Below, piece after piece: positions 36,514-45,602 of a DNA stretch of 64,000 nucleotides. Position 1 is the first letter of the stretch; each line of letters opens with the position of its first letter. Location: NCBI GenBank assembly GCA_015061685.1, contig SUWD01000005.1, positions 1 through 64,000 of the forward strand, read 5' to 3'. The notes beneath the pieces are model-generated. The model ran no database searches and was not told the origin of the DNA. It saw only the letters and a list, made by a program, of their open reading frames with translations. The translations under genes were made by a program, and so were the position numbers. The stretch is from Lentisphaerota bacterium. Lineage in GTDB: Bacteria; Verrucomicrobiota; Lentisphaeria; Victivallales; Victivallaceae.

Positions 36514-37899
36514 CTATAATTTACCTGCCGCCAGTGCCGCAAGGTCACTGCGTTCACTCTTGCGTAACGTAACATGTCCGAAAACCGCTTCCCCTTTCAG
36601 CCGGTCAACCGTATAACTCAAACCATTGCCGGAAGCATCAAGGTAGGGATTGTCGATCTGTCCGGGATCTCCGGTCAGCACCATTTTTGAATCATTGCCG
36701 CAACGGCTGATAATGGTTTTGACCTCATGCGGAGTTAAATTCTGTGCCTCGTCGATGATAATGAATTGCCGGGGGATGCTTCTGCCCCGGATATAGGTCA
36801 GAGCTTCCAGATCCAGTTTGTGGGAATTCATCAAGCTTTCAATGGATAACCGGGAAGAACTTTTCGGCTTGCGTTCCTCCTCTCCGCCAAGCAGAAATTC
36901 CAGATTGTCAAAGATCGGCTGCATCCAGCTGGCAAGTTTTGACTCCTTGCTGCCCGGCAGGAAACCGATATCATTGCCCAACGGAATTATCGGACGGGAG
37001 ACCAGAATTTTCTCATAAAGATTCTCATGGAGCGTCTGCTGGAGTGCCGCCGCCAGTGCCAGCAATGTTTTGCCGGTTCCGGCTCCTCCCATAAGTGAAA
37101 CCAATTTGACCTCCGGATCAAGCAGCAGATCCAGAGCCATACGCTGTTCTTTATTGCGGGGGGAAAGATTCCACACCTTATCCGTCCGGTGCGAAGGCAT
37201 TATAAGAGAACCACTGCTGTGTTTGCGGAGCAGAATTTTTTTCTTCTCATCGCTTTCGGAAGTCAAACGGACAAATTCATTGGTCAGCAGCTCCGGCACT
37301 TTATCCGCCGGAAGTTCCTTTTTGCTGTACGCTTCTTCCAGCAGCTGCGGTGAAACGCTCTTTTCCCGGAATCCGGTGTAACGGTCAAAGTTTTTCACCT
37401 TTTCCCCTTCAAAATCCATCACTTTCAAGCCAAGTGCATCCGCTTTGAGCCGCAAATTGATATCTTTACTGATGAATATCACCTGACGCCCGAGTGAACG
37501 CAGAAAACATGCCACCCGCAGGATCCGGTTGTCCGGAGATTCCAACAGCAGATCATTGTCAAAAACTTTGTCAGCTTCATCAACGATCCCGTCATCGACC
37601 GCACCGGCACTCAAAATAAACAATCTGCCGGTCGCCTCCTGATTGACCGCCGACAACGGCAACCCCTTTTCCGGATCCCCGGCACACGCAGGACAAGCTT
37701 CCCGGAGGCGGTCAAGATGCCGGATGACCCGCCGGGCATTGCGGCCCAATTCATCGGAATTCTTCTTGAATTTGTCCAGCTCCTCGATGACCGCCATCGG
37801 GATCACTACGTCGTTATCTTTGAAACACTCCATACTTGCCGCACTGTGCAGAAGTACATTGGTATCCAACACAAAAGTCTTAACCCCGCTGCTGTCCAT
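36514..37899 (-). CDS. PIN-PhoH fusion ATPase/ribonuclease (PhoH2/YlaK type)
   Basis: 461 aa. Residues 1-150 form a PIN nuclease domain (FVLDTNVLLHSA, PMAVIEELDKF, later acidic DNRILRVACFLRS and VIFISKDINLRLKADALG). The C-terminal ~230 residues are a PhoH P-loop ATPase (GGAGTGKTLLALAAAL, the NDIGFLPGSKESKLASWMQP loop, FIIIDEAQNL, KMVLTGDPGQID). The family couples RNA unwinding to cleavage. ATG 37899 was chosen with GAGGAG 6 nt upstream; that site overlaps the stop of the lipoprotein gene 10 nt before. A separate PhoH without PIN is at 46251. Confidence 0.9.
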   Translation of the reverse strand: MDSSGVKTFVLDTNVLLHSAASMECFKDNDVVIPMAVIEELDKFKKNSDELGRNARRVIRHLDRLREACPACAGDPEKGLPLSAVNQEATGRLFILSAGAVDDGIVDEADKVFDNDLLLESPDNRILRVACFLRSLGRQVIFISKDINLRLKADALGLKVMDFEGEKVKNFDRYTGFREKSVSPQLLEEAYSKKELPADKVPELLTNEFVRLTSESDEKKKILLRKHSSGSLIMPSHRTDKVWNLSPRNKEQRMALDLLLDPEVKLVSLMGGAGTGKTLLALAAALQQTLHENLYEKILVSRPIIPLGNDIGFLPGSKESKLASWMQPIFDNLEFLLGGEEERKPKSSSRLSIESLMNSHKLDLEALTYIRGRSIPRQFIIIDEAQNLTPHEVKTIISRCGNDSKMVLTGDPGQIDNPYLDASGNGLSYTVDRLKGEAVFGHVTLRKSERSDLAALAAGKL

Positions 37900-37909
37900 T
37901 TCCATCTCC

Positions 37910-38344
37910 TCACGGCTGGCTGTCGTAATCCCGGGCGGCACGATCCAGAGCCGCACCTTTGGTCCTCACTCCGGTACCGGAAGCCTGGATCGACCGTTTC
38001 GTAAGAAAAGGCATGATCGTAAAGGATTCATAGCTGGAAACCTGCACATTCACCACCCGTGCCGCCTGTCTCTCTTTGGCTTCTTTGGTCAAAAGATAGA
38101 TCGCATTGGCAGTTGTCAGATTGTAACGGAACAAACTCCATTCACCGTCACCTTTGGGACTTCCGGTAATGATCGGCAACCCCATAAAGAAGTAACCGGG
38201 GATCTCCACATAGGTGTGACAAACCGCTTTTTCATTGGGAGTACCCAAACCCATACGGTTGAAAACCTGCGTTGATTCAACTGTGGTACAACCGGTGAAA
38301 ACCGCCGCAGTCAAACAAAACGCGGCAAACAGCATTTTTTTCAT
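37910..38344 (-). CDS. small lipoprotein, hypothetical
   Basis: 144 aa. Signal and lipobox are LCLTAAVFTGC-like (KKMLFAAFCLTAAVFTGCTT), so it is probably lipidated at Cys19. The body has GYFFMGLPIITGSPKGDGEWSLF and a possible C-terminal beta core (RVVNVQVSSYESFTIMPFLTKR). No named family is claimed. ATG 38344 lies 8 nt after AAGGAGG; ATG 38350 is too close to it. It is first in a two-gene operon with PIN-PhoH, behind a strong promoter. Confidence 0.75.
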   Translation of the reverse strand: MKKMLFAAFCLTAAVFTGCTTVESTQVFNRMGLGTPNEKAVCHTYVEIPGYFFMGLPIITGSPKGDGEWSLFRYNLTTANAIYLLTKEAKERQAARVVNVQVSSYESFTIMPFLTKRSIQASGTGVRTKGAALDRAARDYDSQP

Positions 38345-38387
38345 AAACATCGCCTCCTTGCTGATATGTTTTGATAACCTGATTAAT

Positions 38388-38415
38388 AATATAATCAGCA
38401 CTCCGGCGTTGTCAA
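38388..38415 (-). promoter_or_regulatory. promoter of the lipoprotein-PIN-PhoH operon
   Basis: TTGACA (38415-38410), 16-nt spacer, TATATT (38393-38388). The leader to ATG 38344 is about 37 nt. Confidence 0.78.
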
Positions 38416-38439
38416 GCGGAAACGTCAAATTTTATTCAA

Positions 38440-39801
38440 TCATTTGACAATATATTTGCGGGTACGCCATCTTCCGGAAAGATAATAGATTTCACCGATG
38501 ACAAACGGAGTGAAGCCAGCAATGGCATGACCGTACCAGAATCCGTATATTCCCATGCCGCACGCAAGTCCCAGCAGCATGGACAAACCGATCCGGATCA
38601 CCACCCCGTCAAGAATACCAACCACAAAATTGAGCTTGAAGTTACCCACTCCGTTGATCAGAGAACTTAACGGCGGCCGCAAGGCACTGCCCGCCAGAAG
38701 CAGCATCATCACCGGAATATAGGTCATTGCCATATCAAGCACATCTTTGTCCGAGGTGAAAATACCGAAAACCATCCGGGGGGCAATAATCAAAACCACC
38801 GCCATAATAAGCGATATCAAAGTATTTATCGTCACTGACACTCTGATGATCCGGGGCACCCGGGAGTAATATTCCGCACCGATAGCCTGCCCGATCATGG
38901 GCGATGCCGCCGCCGCAAAGGAGAAATTGATGATATTGACGATCATGCCGACCTTATTACCGATACCATTCATCGCTGCGGCAACCACGCCGTAACTGTT
39001 GATATAACGGTTGACATAAAGCATGGAAAAACTTATTGCCGCACTCTGGAGCAGCATCGGAAATCCAAGTTTCAGCAAAGGAGCAAGAGCCTCACGGTCG
39101 ATCTTGAAACTCTCCAATCTAAAGTCAAAGCCGAAGTCCACCCGATGCCGGTACAGAAATATGATCGAGAGAATAAAACTTATCCCCTGACTCAAAACCG
39201 TCGCCAGTGCCACACCGAAAATCGCCCACTTGAATACCACCACAAACAGCAGGTCAAGAATAATATTCAGCACTGCCGCTATCGCTACAAAAATAAACGG
39301 ATGCCGGGAGTCTCCCATGCCGCGGAGTACCGCAGAAACAATATTGTAACCGTAAATAAAGACCATACCGCTCATGCAGACTGCCACGTAACTGACCGCA
39401 TAGTCCCACGCTTCAGCCGGAGCATTTACCCAGCGGAGAACCGGTTCCCGGAAAATAAAGGTCAAAGCTCCGAGAATCACCGCCGTACTGAGCAGAAAAG
39501 TAAAAAGCGTACCAATAACTTTACCGGCTTTATCCCGCATCCCGGCTCCCAGAAACTGGGAGATTATCACCTGCCCGGCATTGGCAAAGCCCATCGCCGC
39601 AAATGCCAGAAAGTGCAGCACATCGCCGCCGACGGAAACCGCTCCCAGTCCGTCACGTCCGACAAAGTGCCCGACAATGATCATATCCGCCGTATTATAC
39701 AGCATCTGGATCAAACCGGAAAAAAGCAGAGGCAGTGCAAAAAGCACCATCGTTTTGGTAACACTGCCCTGATTGAGATCTTTTACAATTTTATTCGCCA
39801 T
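38440..39801 (-). CDS. MATE family efflux transporter
   Basis: 453 aa with twelve predicted membrane helices in two homologous halves. The opening NQGSVTKTMVLFALPLLFSGLIQMLYNTADMIIVGHFVG is the standard MATE N-terminus (first helix plus NTAD loop), and the second half opens with LLKLGFPMLLQSAAISFSM. It exports cationic compounds with Na+ or H+. Start ATG 39801 is preferred to GTG 39804; no good ribosome site is visible, only GGTGGTG. It stands alone with its own promoter; the NAD kinase gene ends 74 bp upstream. Confidence 0.95.
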   Translation of the reverse strand: MANKIVKDLNQGSVTKTMVLFALPLLFSGLIQMLYNTADMIIVGHFVGRDGLGAVSVGGDVLHFLAFAAMGFANAGQVIISQFLGAGMRDKAGKVIGTLFTFLLSTAVILGALTFIFREPVLRWVNAPAEAWDYAVSYVAVCMSGMVFIYGYNIVSAVLRGMGDSRHPFIFVAIAAVLNIILDLLFVVVFKWAIFGVALATVLSQGISFILSIIFLYRHRVDFGFDFRLESFKIDREALAPLLKLGFPMLLQSAAISFSMLYVNRYINSYGVVAAAMNGIGNKVGMIVNIINFSFAAAASPMIGQAIGAEYYSRVPRIIRVSVTINTLISLIMAVVLIIAPRMVFGIFTSDKDVLDMAMTYIPVMMLLLAGSALRPPLSSLINGVGNFKLNFVVGILDGVVIRIGLSMLLGLACGMGIYGFWYGHAIAGFTPFVIGEIYYLSGRWRTRKYIVK

Positions 39802-39836
39802 CACACCACCATTATTCGTATTGTCGCATTCCGTTT

Positions 39837-39865
39837 AAAATACAGCCCCGGAAAAAGGAATTCAA
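39837..39865 (-). promoter_or_regulatory. promoter of the MATE transporter gene
   Basis: TTGAAT (39865-39860), 17-nt spacer, TATTTT (39842-39837). The leader is about 30 nt. Confidence 0.6.
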
Positions 39866-39874
39866 TAGATAAAT

Positions 39875-40627
39875 TCACCGTTTTTCATTCAGAGAAAGCA
39901 GATGATGACGCAAATAACGGCACTCCGGACACATGAATCCGGTCAATCCCAGAATTTCCGCACACTCATCGGTCTGACGCAAAGAGATCGTTTCTCCGAC
40001 ATTCAAATGAAGCTTGACCGGATCGTTATCCGCCATCACCAGAGCTTCCCCACGCAGAATTTCCAGACTTACCACCGAATTTTCCGGCAGGACAAGGTGA
40101 TCGACCACCTCCGTGGAATTGCTGAATGCCAAACCGACTCCCACCCGGAAAATACCCCGGGTAATACTGCGGTAATATGCCGTACTTCCGTGGATGCTCG
40201 AAAAACAAACTCCGTCACCGACCACTTCCGGAGCATGCAGCTCCCCGTCGATAAAAACCCGGTAACGCAATGCACTGGTGGGTTCGGCAGTATTCACCAC
40301 CAGATCATTGATCCCGAAAAGATCCCCCTTGTCCATTTCCGCTTTCAGCTTGGGCAGCCGGGAGAGTTTGAGACGATTTTCACAATATGCCGTCAACACC
40401 TTTTCTGCAGTATGTTCCGGACAGGTCGGTGCGGTAAGAGCATCCCGGATGGGAAGTTTGGGGATCGCCGGATACTCTCTTTCCGCTCCGAGCAATGCAC
40501 CGTCGCCGCCGTAGGTAATAATCAATTCCGGAGTTTCCCCATCCAAACACTCAACCATATCGAAATGGCTGAGCAATCCGCTGACCTCCGTCAGATTTTT
40601 ACCGAGAAGTTTTATTTTCGTACTCAT
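39875..40627 (-). CDS. nadK: NAD kinase family protein
   Basis: 250 aa, shorter than the usual ~290. Makes NADP from NAD and ATP or polyphosphate in the cytosol. The family GGDG motif is seen in IITYGGDGALLGAE. The second signature, normally TPTGSTAYNLSAGGP, is GDGVCFSSIHGSTAYYRSITRG here, so the NAD-site loop is divergent. FGINDLVVN corresponds to the usual ALNDV segment. The protein is probably NAD kinase, though the altered loop leaves room for another specificity. It overlaps the methyltransferase stop as ATGA, so the two are translationally coupled. Confidence 0.82.
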   Translation of the reverse strand: MSTKIKLLGKNLTEVSGLLSHFDMVECLDGETPELIITYGGDGALLGAEREYPAIPKLPIRDALTAPTCPEHTAEKVLTAYCENRLKLSRLPKLKAEMDKGDLFGINDLVVNTAEPTSALRYRVFIDGELHAPEVVGDGVCFSSIHGSTAYYRSITRGIFRVGVGLAFSNSTEVVDHLVLPENSVVSLEILRGEALVMADNDPVKLHLNVGETISLRQTDECAEILGLTGFMCPECRYLRHHLLSLNEKR

Positions 40628-41109
40628 ATTTTCAAAATTCCCCGCCGTTTGGCGTCTATTGCATAGGTTATTGCCGCAGCGGCATTGCCGACATTGATCG
40701 AGGCTTTATCTCCGTACATCGCCAGAGAGACGATCCCGTCAACTTTTTCCAGAGCTTCTCCGGAAACTCCCAGAGCTTCATTGCCGAAAATCACCGCCAG
40801 GGGAAAGGAAAATTCCATCTCCCACGCCTCCTTGCCGCCGGGTTCAGCAGCAAGCACCGTATAACCGGCTTCATGAAAGAAGTCCACCGCTTCGGCAGCC
40901 GTCTCAAAATGACGCCACGGCACCATCTTATCCGTACCCATCGCCGTCTTTTCCAGTTTCGGGTGCGGAGGACAGGGCGTATAGCCGCAAGGAACCACTC
41001 CGGCACCCAGAGCCTCGGCGATCCGGAAAATATTTCCGGTGTTGTGGGCACTGCGGAGCCGGTCAAGTATCAATACCAATCCGGGCAAATTTGTCTCATT
41101 TTTCTGCAT
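40624..41109 (-). CDS. TrmH/SpoU-family RNA methyltransferase
   Basis: 161 aa, a minimal SPOUT enzyme with knotted SAM site and no extra RNA-binding domain. Motif 1 is LILDRLRSAHNTGNIFRIAEALGA (Asn and Arg conserved), motif 2 is LAVIFGNEALGVSGE, and motif 3 is VSLAMYGDKASINVGNAAAAITYAI. It most likely methylates a 2'-OH of tRNA or rRNA; which one is unknown. ATG 41109 has no ribosome site, and its promoter -10 ends 10 nt before it, so the mRNA may be leaderless. nadK follows with a 4-bp overlap. Confidence 0.93.
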   Translation of the reverse strand: MQKNETNLPGLVLILDRLRSAHNTGNIFRIAEALGAGVVPCGYTPCPPHPKLEKTAMGTDKMVPWRHFETAAEAVDFFHEAGYTVLAAEPGGKEAWEMEFSFPLAVIFGNEALGVSGEALEKVDGIVSLAMYGDKASINVGNAAAAITYAIDAKRRGILKI

Positions 41110-41119
41110 AATAAATATA

Positions 41120-41148
41120 AATATAGCGTTTCATTGCATTTTTTACAA
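41120..41148 (-). promoter_or_regulatory. promoter of the TrmH-type/nadK operon (leaderless)
   Basis: TTGTAA (41148-41143), 17-nt spacer, TATATT (41125-41120). The expected start site is near 41113, about 4 nt before the ATG at 41109. It diverges from the lpxA promoter 10 bp away. Confidence 0.7.
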
Positions 41149-41157
41149 GTTTTTCTC

Positions 41158-41186
41158 TTGCCTGAATGCACTTTTGATTGTATATT
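41158..41186 (+). promoter_or_regulatory. lpxA promoter
   Basis: TTGCCT (41158-41163), 17-nt spacer, TATATT (41181-41186). The leader to ATG 41232 is about 40 nt. Confidence 0.65.
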
Positions 41187-41231
41187 AATGTCAATACTGT
41201 ATCAAACCTCTAATTTTACGGAGTTGAAAAA

Positions 41232-42035
41232 ATGGCTAAAATCCATCCATCAGCCGTCGTTTGCGACGGTGCAATCCTTGCAGACAGCGTTGAAGTCGGT
41301 CCCCTCTGCTATGTGGGTCCCAATGTCAGAATCGGTGAAAACACCCGCCTGATCTCCCACTGCAACATCGACGGCTACACCACGCTCGGTGCAAACAATG
41401 TCGTCCATCCTTTCGCCGCTCTCGGTCAGCCGGCACAGGATCATTCCGTTGTCCCCGGAGCGAAAACCTATCTCAATATCGGAGATAACAACATTTTCCG
41501 CGAATGCTGCACCATGCACACCGGAACTCTGCCGGAAACTTCCACGGAAATCGGCAGCAACAATATGTTCATGGCCGGCAGTCACGTCGCCCATAACTGC
41601 AAAATCGGCAACAATATCCACTTCATCAACGCCGCCGTAGTCGGCGGTTACGGCGAAGTCCATGACCGGGCTATCCTCTCCGGTCTGGTGGCAGTACATC
41701 AATTCTGCCGGGTCGGCAAACTGGCGATCATCTCCGGATGTTCCGCATTCTCCAAAGATGTCCCGCCTTTCGTCATGGCCGAAGGACGCAACAGTGCCGC
41801 AAAAATGATCAACAAAGTCGGTCTCCAGCGTGCCGGGTACACCTCCGAACAGATCAGCATCATCAAACAGATCTTCCGCATCTACTACCGCAGCGGCCTG
41901 ATCGCTTCAGCGGCATTGGAAAAGATCCGTACCGAATTGCCCCAGACCACCGAAGTCAAAGAGTTTCTCGACTTCTGTGCAAACAGCAAAAAAGGTGTCG
42001 TTGCCGGTAATGCCAATGACGGACACCGCAGCTGA
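41232..42035 (+). CDS. lpxA: UDP-N-acetylglucosamine acyltransferase
   Basis: 267 aa, standard length. First step of lipid A synthesis: moves a 3-hydroxyacyl chain from ACP to UDP-GlcNAc. The N-terminal ~190 residues are hexapeptide repeats of a left-handed beta helix (IHPSAVV, VEVGPLCYVGPNVRIGENT). The catalytic His is His121 in MAGSHVAHNCKIGNN. The C-terminal helical domain begins around KMINKVGLQRAGY. It shows the organism makes LPS-type lipid A; no other lpx genes are in the window. gpmI follows by 44 nt. Confidence 0.96.
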   Translation: MAKIHPSAVVCDGAILADSVEVGPLCYVGPNVRIGENTRLISHCNIDGYTTLGANNVVHPFAALGQPAQDHSVVPGAKTYLNIGDNNIFRECCTMHTGTLPETSTEIGSNNMFMAGSHVAHNCKIGNNIHFINAAVVGGYGEVHDRAILSGLVAVHQFCRVGKLAIISGCSAFSKDVPPFVMAEGRNSAAKMINKVGLQRAGYTSEQISIIKQIFRIYYRSGLIASAALEKIRTELPQTTEVKEFLDFCANSKKGVVAGNANDGHRS

Positions 42036-42079
42036 TAAACGACAATACAATCAACCACATTTCAGAAAGAATTCACATC

Positions 42080-43735
42080 ATGGTCAAACCTCTGGAAATC
42101 AATCCCTCATTCACCCCCCGCCGCGGCCCGGTCGTCCTTGCCATCCTCGATGGAGTAGGTTTCGGCAAATATGCTGACGGCGATGCCGTGAAACTTGCCA
42201 ACACCCCCGTGCTGGACGAACTTATGGCGACCTGCCCCTGCACCAAACTCAAAGCTCACGGTACCGCCGTGGGGATGCCTTCGGATGATGACATGGGCAA
42301 CAGTGAAGTCGGTCACAATGCCATCGGTTCCGGCAGAGTTTTCTCACAGGGAGCAAAACTGGTCGGCGAAGCGGTCGCTTCCGGCAAACTTTTTGAGGGC
42401 GAAGTCTGGAAAAAAGTTATCGCCAACGTCATTGACAACAATTCAGCTCTGCACCTTATCGGACTGGTCTCCGACGGCAATGTCCACAGCCATATCGATC
42501 ACCTCTACGCCATGATCAATGCCGCATTCAGTGCCGGAGTGAAAACTCTCCGTGTCCACGCTCTGCTCGACGGCCGTGACGTTCCCGAAACCAGTGCCCT
42601 CGAATATATCAGACCTCTGGAGGAAAAACTTGCTCAACTCAGCAGTCAGGGTGTCGATTACCTGATCGCTTCCGGCGGCGGACGCATGGTCATCACCATG
42701 GACCGTTACGGAGCTAACTGGGATATGGTCAGACGCGGCTGGGAAACCCATGTACAGGGCAAAGGCGAATTTTTCCCCGATGCCGTGAATGCCATTGAAA
42801 CGCTCCGTCAGCGTACCGGTGCGATCGATCAGGATCTGGGGGCATTCGTAATTTCCAAAGACGGCAAAAATCCTGCCGGAGCCATGAAAGACAACGATTC
42901 TGTAGTGCTTTTCAACTTCCGCGGCGACCGGGCATTGGAGATCACCGCCGCTTTTGAGGGCGGAGAATCCTTTGACAAATTTGACCGCGGTGTTGTTCCG
43001 CAGGTGCTTTTCGCCGGTATGATGGAGTATGACGGCGATCTTCACGCCCCGGCAAACTTCCTGGTCAATCCCCCCGAGATCGACAATACCATGGACGAGT
43101 ACCTCTGTGCCTCCAAAGTCCGTCAGCTGGCGATCAGCGAAACCCAGAAGTACGGACACGTCACCTACTTTTTCAATGGCAACCGTTCCGGTAAATTCGA
43201 TGAAGAGTATGACGATTATCTGGAGATCCCCTCCGATGTCGTCCCCTTCGAACAGCGTCCGTGGATGAAGTGTGCCGAAATCACCGATGCCGTTGTCGCC
43301 GCCATCGCCGATAACAAATACCGCATGATCCGGCTCAATTTCCCCAATGGCGATATGGTCGGTCACACCGGCAGCATGGAAGCAGTTCTGGTCTCCATGG
43401 GAGCCCTCGACCTCTGCCTCGCCCGCATCCGGGATGCCGTGAAAGCCGCCGGCGGCGTGCTGGTCATCTCCGCCGACCACGGCAATGCGGATGATATGCT
43501 TGAGCATGACAAACAGGGCAATGCCAAAAAGGATAAGCAGGGCAATCCGGCACGCAAAACCAGCCATTCCCTCAATCCGGTCCCCTGCATCATTTATGAT
43601 CCGGAATCCAAAGGCGAATATGAAAACACCCTCAATGAGAATCTGGGTATCAGTTCTCTGGGTGCGACCTGTATTGAATTGCTCGGATTCAAGGCTCCGG
43701 CAGAGTATGACAAGAGCGTGCTGAAATTCAAATAA
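42080..43735 (+). CDS. gpmI: 2,3-bisphosphoglycerate-independent phosphoglycerate mutase
   Basis: 551 aa. Interconverts 3- and 2-phosphoglycerate, Mn-dependent. VLAILDGVGFG holds the first metal Asp, MPSDDDMGNSEVGHNAIGSGR holds the phosphoserine nucleophile, and LIGLVSDGNVHSHIDHL and VHALLDGRD follow as in the family. The C-terminal metal ligands appear in LNFPNGDMVGHTG and VISADHGNADDM. A short acidic/lysine insert (DKQGNAKKDKQGNPARKTSH) precedes the final His ligand segment. The weak ribosome site is AAAGAATTCACATC. A stem-loop follows the stop. Confidence 0.97.
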   Translation: MVKPLEINPSFTPRRGPVVLAILDGVGFGKYADGDAVKLANTPVLDELMATCPCTKLKAHGTAVGMPSDDDMGNSEVGHNAIGSGRVFSQGAKLVGEAVASGKLFEGEVWKKVIANVIDNNSALHLIGLVSDGNVHSHIDHLYAMINAAFSAGVKTLRVHALLDGRDVPETSALEYIRPLEEKLAQLSSQGVDYLIASGGGRMVITMDRYGANWDMVRRGWETHVQGKGEFFPDAVNAIETLRQRTGAIDQDLGAFVISKDGKNPAGAMKDNDSVVLFNFRGDRALEITAAFEGGESFDKFDRGVVPQVLFAGMMEYDGDLHAPANFLVNPPEIDNTMDEYLCASKVRQLAISETQKYGHVTYFFNGNRSGKFDEEYDDYLEIPSDVVPFEQRPWMKCAEITDAVVAAIADNKYRMIRLNFPNGDMVGHTGSMEAVLVSMGALDLCLARIRDAVKAAGGVLVISADHGNADDMLEHDKQGNAKKDKQGNPARKTSHSLNPVPCIIYDPESKGEYENTLNENLGISSLGATCIELLGFKAPAEYDKSVLKFK

Positions 43736-43741
43736 TACCGG

Positions 43742-43794
43742 TTTTCTCCCGGAAAAGGAATATTTTTCAAGGTTTTTCCGGCTTCGGGAGAAAA
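43742..43794 (+). other. stem-loop downstream of gpmI
   Basis: Outer arms TTTTCTCCCG (43742-43751) and CGGGAGAAAA (43785-43794), with inner GGAAAA and TTTTTCC pairing. It lies 7 nt after the gpmI stop and just before the acpP promoter. A U-tract is missing (AAAAAATCAC follows), so it may stabilise the 3' end rather than terminate. Confidence 0.5.
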
Positions 43795-43800
43795 AATCAC

Positions 43801-43831
43801 TTGACTTTTTGCAGTTGAGAAGCGATATTAT
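43801..43831 (+). promoter_or_regulatory. acpP promoter
   Basis: TTGACT (43801-43806) followed by GATATT with 17-nt spacing or TATTAT with 19. The leader to ATG 43910 is about 70 nt. Confidence 0.6.
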
Positions 43832-43909
43832 AAAAGACGCATTGTTTTTTGCAAGTAAAATCAGAAAAGTCTGGGACTCTACAAACCAATTTAGGAAAGG
43901 GAAAGAAAG

Positions 43910-44146
43910 ATGTCCGAAATCGCAGATAAAGTAAAAGCTATCGTTGTCGAACAGTTGGGTGTTGCTGAAGATCAGGTCACCCCGGAAGCCAAATTCGTCG
44001 AGGACCTCGGTGCTGACTCTCTCGACCAGGTCGAGCTGGTCATGGCTCTGGAAGAAGCCTTCGGTGCTGAAATTCCGGATGAAGAAGCAGAAAAGCTGAC
44101 CACCGTTGGCGACGCTATCGCTTTCGTGGAGAGCAAATCCAACTGA
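43910..44146 (+). CDS. acpP: acyl carrier protein
   Basis: 78 aa, strongly acidic, standard length. The 4'-phosphopantetheine attachment Ser is Ser37 in [16 protein letters not shown]. It carries growing acyl chains for fatty acid and lipid A synthesis. The ribosome site AGGAAAGGGA precedes ATG 43910. fabF follows 172 bp downstream; that gap contains a possible promoter (TTGACG at about 44195) but nothing certain. Confidence 0.98.
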   Translation: MSEIADKVKAIVVEQLGVAEDQVTPEAKFVEDLGADSLDQVELVMALEEAFGAEIPDEEAEKLTTVGDAIAFVESKSN

Positions 44147-44318
44147 TAGTGGATTGCACACACAAAAGTATGCGAAATGGGGTCGCTGATCGGTTGACGA
44201 TTGGTGACCTCTTTCTCTTTTAAGTTGATTTTACCGCACCCCGCATCACCCAAAAAATCACTTCGTGCAGGGAACGGTTTTTGAATAGAATAATTTCAAG
44301 CTTTTGAGGCAGACAGAT

Positions 44319-45575
44319 ATGGAAAATCGCAGAGTCGTCGTAACCGGATACGGTGTCTTATCCTGCGTCGGTAACGATATTGAAACCTTTTGGGATGCTT
44401 TGGTCAACGGTAAATGCGGCATCGGAGAAATAACCCGCTTCGACACCAGTGCATACCGTACCCGCATCGCCGGTGAAGTCAAAAATTTCACCCCCGGTGA
44501 ATTCATCTCCCCCAAAGAAGCCCGCCGGATGGACCTCTTTACCCAGTACGCAGTAGCAGCTTCCGGACAGGCTCTCCGCAATGCCGGTCTTGCCAATAAT
44601 CCCGGTGAAAAACGCTGCGACGGTGACCGTTTCGGATGTATGGTTTCCAGCGGCGTCGGCGGTTTGGCCACCATGGGCAAAGAGTGCCTCGTCCTCAATG
44701 AAAAAGGCCCTGACCGGGTTTCCCCTTTCCTCATCCCTATGATGATCAGCGATATGGCCGCCGGTGCCGTTGCCATGCAGTTCGACCTGCGTGGCCCCAA
44801 TATGGGTCTGGTCACCGCCTGTGCCACCGGATGCCACTCCATCGGTGAAGCATTCTGGACGATCAAACACGACGACGCCGACGTAATGGTCGCCGGCGGT
44901 GCCGAAGCAAGTATCGTGCCGATGGGACTTGCCGGTTTCTGTGCCCTCAAAGCTCTCAGCACCCGCAATGATGATCCGCTGCACGCCAGCAGACCCTTTG
45001 ATCTCAACCGTGACGGATTCGTCATGTCCGAGGGTGCCGGTATCCTCGTCCTCGAAGAACTCGGTCACGCCGTCCGACGCGGAGCAAATATCCTCGCTGA
45101 AGTCGTCGGTTACGGTGCTACTGCCGACGCATTCCACATCACCAGCCCCGCCCCCGACGGCAACGGCTGTGCCAGAGCCATCAAAATGGCAATGCGTCAC
45201 GCCGGGATCACCCCGGCAGAATTGGATTACATCAACGCTCACGGTACCAGTACTTCTCTCAATGACAAGTACGAAACTCTCGCCATCAAAGCCGCCCTCG
45301 GCGATGATGTCCGTAAAGTCGCCGTCAGCAGTACCAAAGGTACCACCGGACACGCTCTCGGTGCCGCCGGCGGTCTCGAATGTATCGCCTGTATCAAGAG
45401 TATTGAGACCGGTATCATCCCGCCGACCATCAACTACGAAACTCCCGACCCGGATTGTGATCTGGACATCACGCCCAATACCGCAATCAGACGGGATGTC
45501 CGTTATGCGATGAATTGCAACCTCGGTTTCGGCGGACACAACGGAACAATGCTTTTCAAAAAATTTGAAAATTGA
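44319..45575 (+). CDS. fabF: beta-ketoacyl-ACP synthase II
   Basis: 418 aa, typical. Condenses acyl-ACP with malonyl-ACP. The Cys-His-His triad is visible: Cys168 in VTACATGCHSIGEAF, His in YINAHGTSTSLND, and His in STKGTTGHALGAAGG. ATG 44319 is chosen with GAGG upstream; an in-frame TTG at 44304 is less likely. Downstream of acpP as in many bacteria. A LysM lipoprotein gene follows after 27 nt and may be co-transcribed. Confidence 0.97.
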   Translation: MENRRVVVTGYGVLSCVGNDIETFWDALVNGKCGIGEITRFDTSAYRTRIAGEVKNFTPGEFISPKEARRMDLFTQYAVAASGQALRNAGLANNPGEKRCDGDRFGCMVSSGVGGLATMGKECLVLNEKGPDRVSPFLIPMMISDMAAGAVAMQFDLRGPNMGLVTACATGCHSIGEAFWTIKHDDADVMVAGGAEASIVPMGLAGFCALKALSTRNDDPLHASRPFDLNRDGFVMSEGAGILVLEELGHAVRRGANILAEVVGYGATADAFHITSPAPDGNGCARAIKMAMRHAGITPAELDYINAHGTSTSLNDKYETLAIKAALGDDVRKVAVSSTKGTTGHALGAAGGLECIACIKSIETGIIPPTINYETPDPDCDLDITPNTAIRRDVRYAMNCNLGFGGHNGTMLFKKFEN

Positions 45576-45602
45576 CACTATAAAAAGTCGGAGGGAAAGA
45601 TC

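Noticed and set aside
44147..44318. Terminator and separate promoter between acpP and fabF
   Set aside because: Only a partial hairpin and a loose TTGACG without a convincing -10 are visible.
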